Position numbers and translations under genes: made by a program. DNA of 64,000 nt from Owenia fusiformis (Eukaryota > Annelida > Polychaeta > Sabellida > Oweniidae), in the NCBI GenBank assembly GCA_903813345.2, contig CAIIXF020000005.1, positions 19,907,375 through 19,971,374 of the forward strand. The letters run 5' to 3'. Positions 59,900 to 64,000 of this stretch are shown here, piece by piece (the stretch's first letter is position 1; each line of letters begins with the position of its first letter). The notes beneath the pieces are model-generated. The model was given only the letters and a program-made list of their open reading frames with translations, was not told the DNA's origin and ran no database searches.

Positions 59900-62800
59900 G
59901 ATAAAAAGACACAGCCTTGGGCAAGGCTTATATTACACGGTCCCATCTAAACCAAAAATACACATGCAGTAATAATGATCAGTATTAGATAAACACTTTG
60001 CTCATTGAATGAGGGCCAATAATGGTCTTAACGTATGACTGGCTTAATGACTTTATAAAAATCTTGTATTATGGAGGCTAATTTCACTCAGTGACACTTG
60101 CTTGACTCTGGATTATTTATTGAAGAAAAACAAACACAAAAAACCATTGGTACAGTAGAATTTTGAATGTTTGGAAGCAAACAAATGGCTATATTGCAAC
60201 AGTATATATGGTCATGAAATATGGTAGGGTGGTAGGAAATTGAATGATGAAAAAATGTGTGAAATATCAAGGAGTAAGTTTTTAAGTTGACAAAGATATA
60301 AGGAAAATGCAGGGTTTCCATTTTTTGACCACCCTGTATAAGAGGCCACAGATATGATAGCTAAACTACAAAATAAACTAACATATACAAAAGTGAGGAC
60401 ATGTATAAATGTTTCTATTTTTACATATACTGTTTCAATATGGTCCTTTGATTGCTAATTTTATTAACTCAAAGTACTAAAAATTTTACTCTAGAATATG
60501 ATTGATTGTACTTGCTTCTCGCCCTTATGGTACATGTAATTATGAAAAGGTGAAGGTGAATCGAAGTTAATTGGGATAGTTCAAAGACTTTATGCATGGG
60601 TAAATGAAATTGTAGTCAGGACCCAAAATTAGGTGAGGCAAATGTTTAAGTAGGTGAGGCAAAACAAACTGTCCAAATATGATATTGTGCTACTGTTTGA
60701 CATGATTTTTACAGTGACATTGAAAATAACATTTTGGTGAGGCACTACATCCATGATAACAAAACATAAACACAAACATGATATCACTGACATGTGTGAT
60801 AATTGACCTTTAAACACAGATGAAGGGTCAGGAAAAATATTGTTGAGAAAGGTTATCCGTCCAACTTAAGCACTTGTAAAATCTGACTGTAGAAATATGT
60901 GTTTTATTTAAAAAAATAAATGTGTATTTTGCCAATACATGATTGTGTTCTGTGACTATCTTCAATATAAAATCTGCGACGTATGTTACTGGTAATGTAA
61001 TTATAATGTCATGAGATAGTAAAAAACTGGTCAGCGTCTAGGAGCAGAGAGTCCAAAAACAATCCTTTCTTGGATTATGAATAAGACAAACTTATATCCT
61101 ACATCATCTGAAAATATCAAAAACACTGGGTAACCTTTATAAAGTACTTTTTTTTTATTAAAATTTTTATTCCAAAAAATATAACATATGAACATATAAT
61201 ACATTAAAAATATATATACAATACAAGTACAGAAAAACACTTAACTTCTTATAAAGTATTACAAAAACTTACTTCTTATAAAATATTACAAATTTATAAA
61301 GTACAATACTTTAACTATGTAGATATCTTTTACTCTAATATACTATCACATTTCATAGACATTGCAATAATACGAGCTACAAGGGTGATCCAAAAGTCAA
61401 AAATTACTTGAGACGTTTCAATAATAAAGACCAACAACCTAACTACTTTGTGTATAAATTTCATATTGAAATATTTCATTTTATGTTTTTTTGGTAGTTT
61501 TCTAATATAGGGAGCCTGCAACCCAGAACGGTATTCACACATGACATGACGCACCCCCCCCCCCCATCTGACGGCCCTGAACTTTCAGCCTTAAATGTTA
61601 CCGCTATTTGACTTGTTTCGCTAGTCTAACTTCTATGTTTCTTTGAATTTTGAATGTTAAACCATGTTACAGTAATTCACTTCCTTTGTTACCAAACAAT
61701 TACTTTTTTTACTCATTGGACGAGGTTTAGAGTGGCACTCAAGGAGCATTTGTATCACCCAAGCAAAGACGGTTTCATGAATGTCTTCCATTCATGGGCA
61801 AAGCGGAAAGAAAATGTGTTCAAATTCGTGGAAAATATGTAGAAAAAAGGTAGATCTAAATATGTGAAAATGATGATACTACTATGGGGTACGATATAGA
61901 CTAAGAATTCAGGCGAGATAAGTAGGGATTAACCACGGATGTCGGTAGGAAAACCACTGGCACGCCTCCCGAAACCGCTGGGCCGACGGCCAATGTAGTT
62001 TGAAGCCTGTGTTTTGTGGTCACGGGGTAGACATTTCCCAGTTTCTTTAGGGAGTGTCGGGGGTAGCGGTCGACTTAATGGTGGTATGTGACCGTGTTCC
62101 AGGTTACCTCGTCAATTGCAAGTTAGAGCGATCGGCACTATATCCGAGTCTCTAAGTAGCACGCCCAGTTCTCTAGATACGGGTGACAGCCATAGGCCCC
62201 TTATCCATTTTAATCGTACTAGGCGGGGAAAGCCGATAAATAAACAAAATAAAAAACTGTAATCTTTAGTTCAAAGCAGCCTTATTTCAAAATCATTTCC
62301 AGAACGTATTATTTACTTTTAATATTAACAATATTGGGACAGACCAACACACTTTTTCAATAAATCATGAAATTGAGCGACTCACGTAAGAGCTCATTGA
62401 GCTAATGGAGAGGTTGCGTACAACAGGTTAGCTAAAACGTTAAAACGTATCTCGTTACGTTTACGGATACGTATTTCGATAATTTTCGTTTCCCAGTTAA
62501 ATTTTTTGAAGTGAGTAATTCTAAACGCAGGGTCAAATTAAAGACTTCATCTGCACTAAAATTTCAACACACCATTAGGAGAGTCAGCTTTCAGAATCAA
62601 CTCCATATAAGTATTTTTGGTGAATGCAAAAATGCATATTAACCCTTTCATCCCCAAGGGATCATTTATTAATTTCATGAAATCAATTTTAAAATGATTA
62701 ATATCCCTTAGTCCAGAAAAGATTATTTCTAATAACCAATTCAGCGTCAAATTATACTTTGGGGATGCAACAAAATGCGTAAACATGTCTTTTTTCGGTA

Positions 62801-64000
62801 GAAATGATATTTGAAATTAGTGTGTACATTTGCGTTTACTTATTTTGTCCTGAGAATATTAAGAATGCAGCAAGTGCGTTTTGACGTAACATGAAAGCAA
62901 GGGGTCGTGGGTTCGATCCCCAGTGGGGTGGGCTGACTTTTTCACATCAGCCCTAAGCACAGGCTTTCATTCTAAGCATTCGGAAATCATACGATTTCAC
63001 ATACAACCACCCTCAAATTCTCAGTTTGAGGAGGGAACATATTTGATCATAGAAAGTATCATTTATGCAATAAAAGTACATGTACATCTCCTGTTTTGTA
63101 TCAAAAATCAACAAAAATTTAATATTGTTTTTCTGGGATTCATTGAACAACAGGAGACCACCCCATCAGAGAAGCAGAGAGCGACGCAAAGCTAACGCTA
63201 ATCATACCAGTTGAATATCTCACACAAGAGATTGCACTATATATGAATATATTTTAGGTACCAAACCTATGACATACTAATAATGTGTACAAACATATTA
63301 TTGTACCCTTTGATTCTACGCAGAATCAACTGATATACCAACAATATAATACCCTAAACCGGCCATTTGTATCTTATCTGCCATGCTATCTGACCCGGAT
63401 TAGCCAAATCGGTGCTAGTAACTTAGTTGCATCTAGGTTATTGGACCGCAGGAGTTTTTACTTTTCGAATATACGAGGTCTATAGGTGCATTTATGTTTC
63501 AAAAGCAATTTCGGCTTTCATGATTTAATTACGATTTTATTCAGTTCAAAGTCAGTTTGCCTATAGAATTTTAAATAGTTTTAAATAAAGGTTTGCTGGT
63601 AAATAACTGGTGTATTGTTTGCAATGCGTGACATTATTTGCTTTAAAACATAAGTTTTTGTTAATGCCCTCAGCTAAGGTCAGGCTGCCAGGATGTTTTA
63701 AGTTCACTTTCATTCCTTTCTTCTGTAGTAATCTATCAAATATTTGAGTTTATATTTTCAAAAGTTATGGCGTGTCCCCAAGATATGAAAATGATGTTAA
63801 TTCAAGTTATATTAATCAATAACAAACTTCTATATAGGCCTAACCACCATTGTATTTTATTCATAGTCATAAAATCATTTATTATATCCAATTTCAGGTT
63901 TATAATCACAAATAAAAATCAAAAATATATTGATATTTGGACAATCTGCTGATCGACATATTCAACGTACGTATTTCTACAGGACGTCTTTTTGCAAAAT
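59900..64000. other. Right intergenic region, no supported gene
   Basis: AT-rich sequence with short accidental frames only. Local landmarks: a C-run at 61555-61565; an unusually GC-rich ~330-bp patch at 61910-62240; and a tRNA B-box-like word GGGTTCGATCCCC at 62909-62921 followed by a GGGCTGAC..ATCAGCCC hairpin, without an A box. A frame ending at 61842 (FRVALKEHLYHPSKDGFMNV) looks slightly protein-like but has no supported partner exon. Confidence 0.4.

Noticed and set aside
61654-61842. 62-residue plus frame
   Set aside because: Slightly protein-like, but no partner exon, start context or recognisable motif.
62880-62940. tRNA gene
   Set aside because: B-box-like GGGTTCGATCCCC is present, but no A box, cloverleaf or anticodon arm is found; at best a SINE fragment.

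Overview
The window reads as an AT-rich animal nuclear genome, most likely a marine invertebrate. Genes have many short exons with GT/AG borders and long introns. Those introns are crowded with LTR, LINE, terminal-inverted-repeat (TIR) and foldback elements, and the palindrome TACATGTA is very frequent. I cannot fix the phylum from sequence alone. All gene models below were built by eye from splice signals plus reading-phase agreement, with no transcript evidence.

Layout. 1-2990: an inverted pair of ~355-bp tandem repeats flanking a broken transposon-like coding fragment. 3621-4135 (minus): a two-exon gene for a 79-residue single-pass membrane protein. 5638-32520 (minus): a 30-exon gene for an SFI1-like centrin-binding protein (1469 codons, every exon phase agrees). 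Its introns hold a leucine-rich-repeat (LRR) receptor gene on the opposite strand (about 13977-15305), a large foldback, a TA-flanked TIR element beside a splice donor, a LINE fragment, a 136-bp satellite inside a TIR-like element, and an apparently intact Ty3/gypsy retrotransposon with identical 171-bp LTRs and a 5-bp target duplication. 32622-37613: the divergent intergenic region, with a Tc1-like element, a short-motif cluster, a LINE 3' fragment and a MITE. 37614-59449 (plus): a 29-exon gene for a 1375-residue armadillo-repeat protein with two C-terminal SPRY domains. 59450-64000: no gene that I can support.

How the genes relate. The two large genes are transcribed away from each other; the SFI1 homologue points to centrosome or basal-body structure, and the armadillo/SPRY protein looks like a scaffold or adaptor. 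The nested LRR receptor has a cytoplasmic tail with SH2-ligand-type tyrosines (YEEI, YVN), which suggests signalling at the cell surface. Nothing shows that these genes act in one pathway.

The most noteworthy observations are the ARM plus tandem SPRY architecture; the nested tyrosine-motif LRR receptor; the overlooked 79-residue membrane protein; a hAT-like 3-kb element carrying a 1.4-kb pentamer array; and minisatellites in the ARM/SPRY gene that duplicate exon-intron junctions, one of which creates an in-frame alternative donor.
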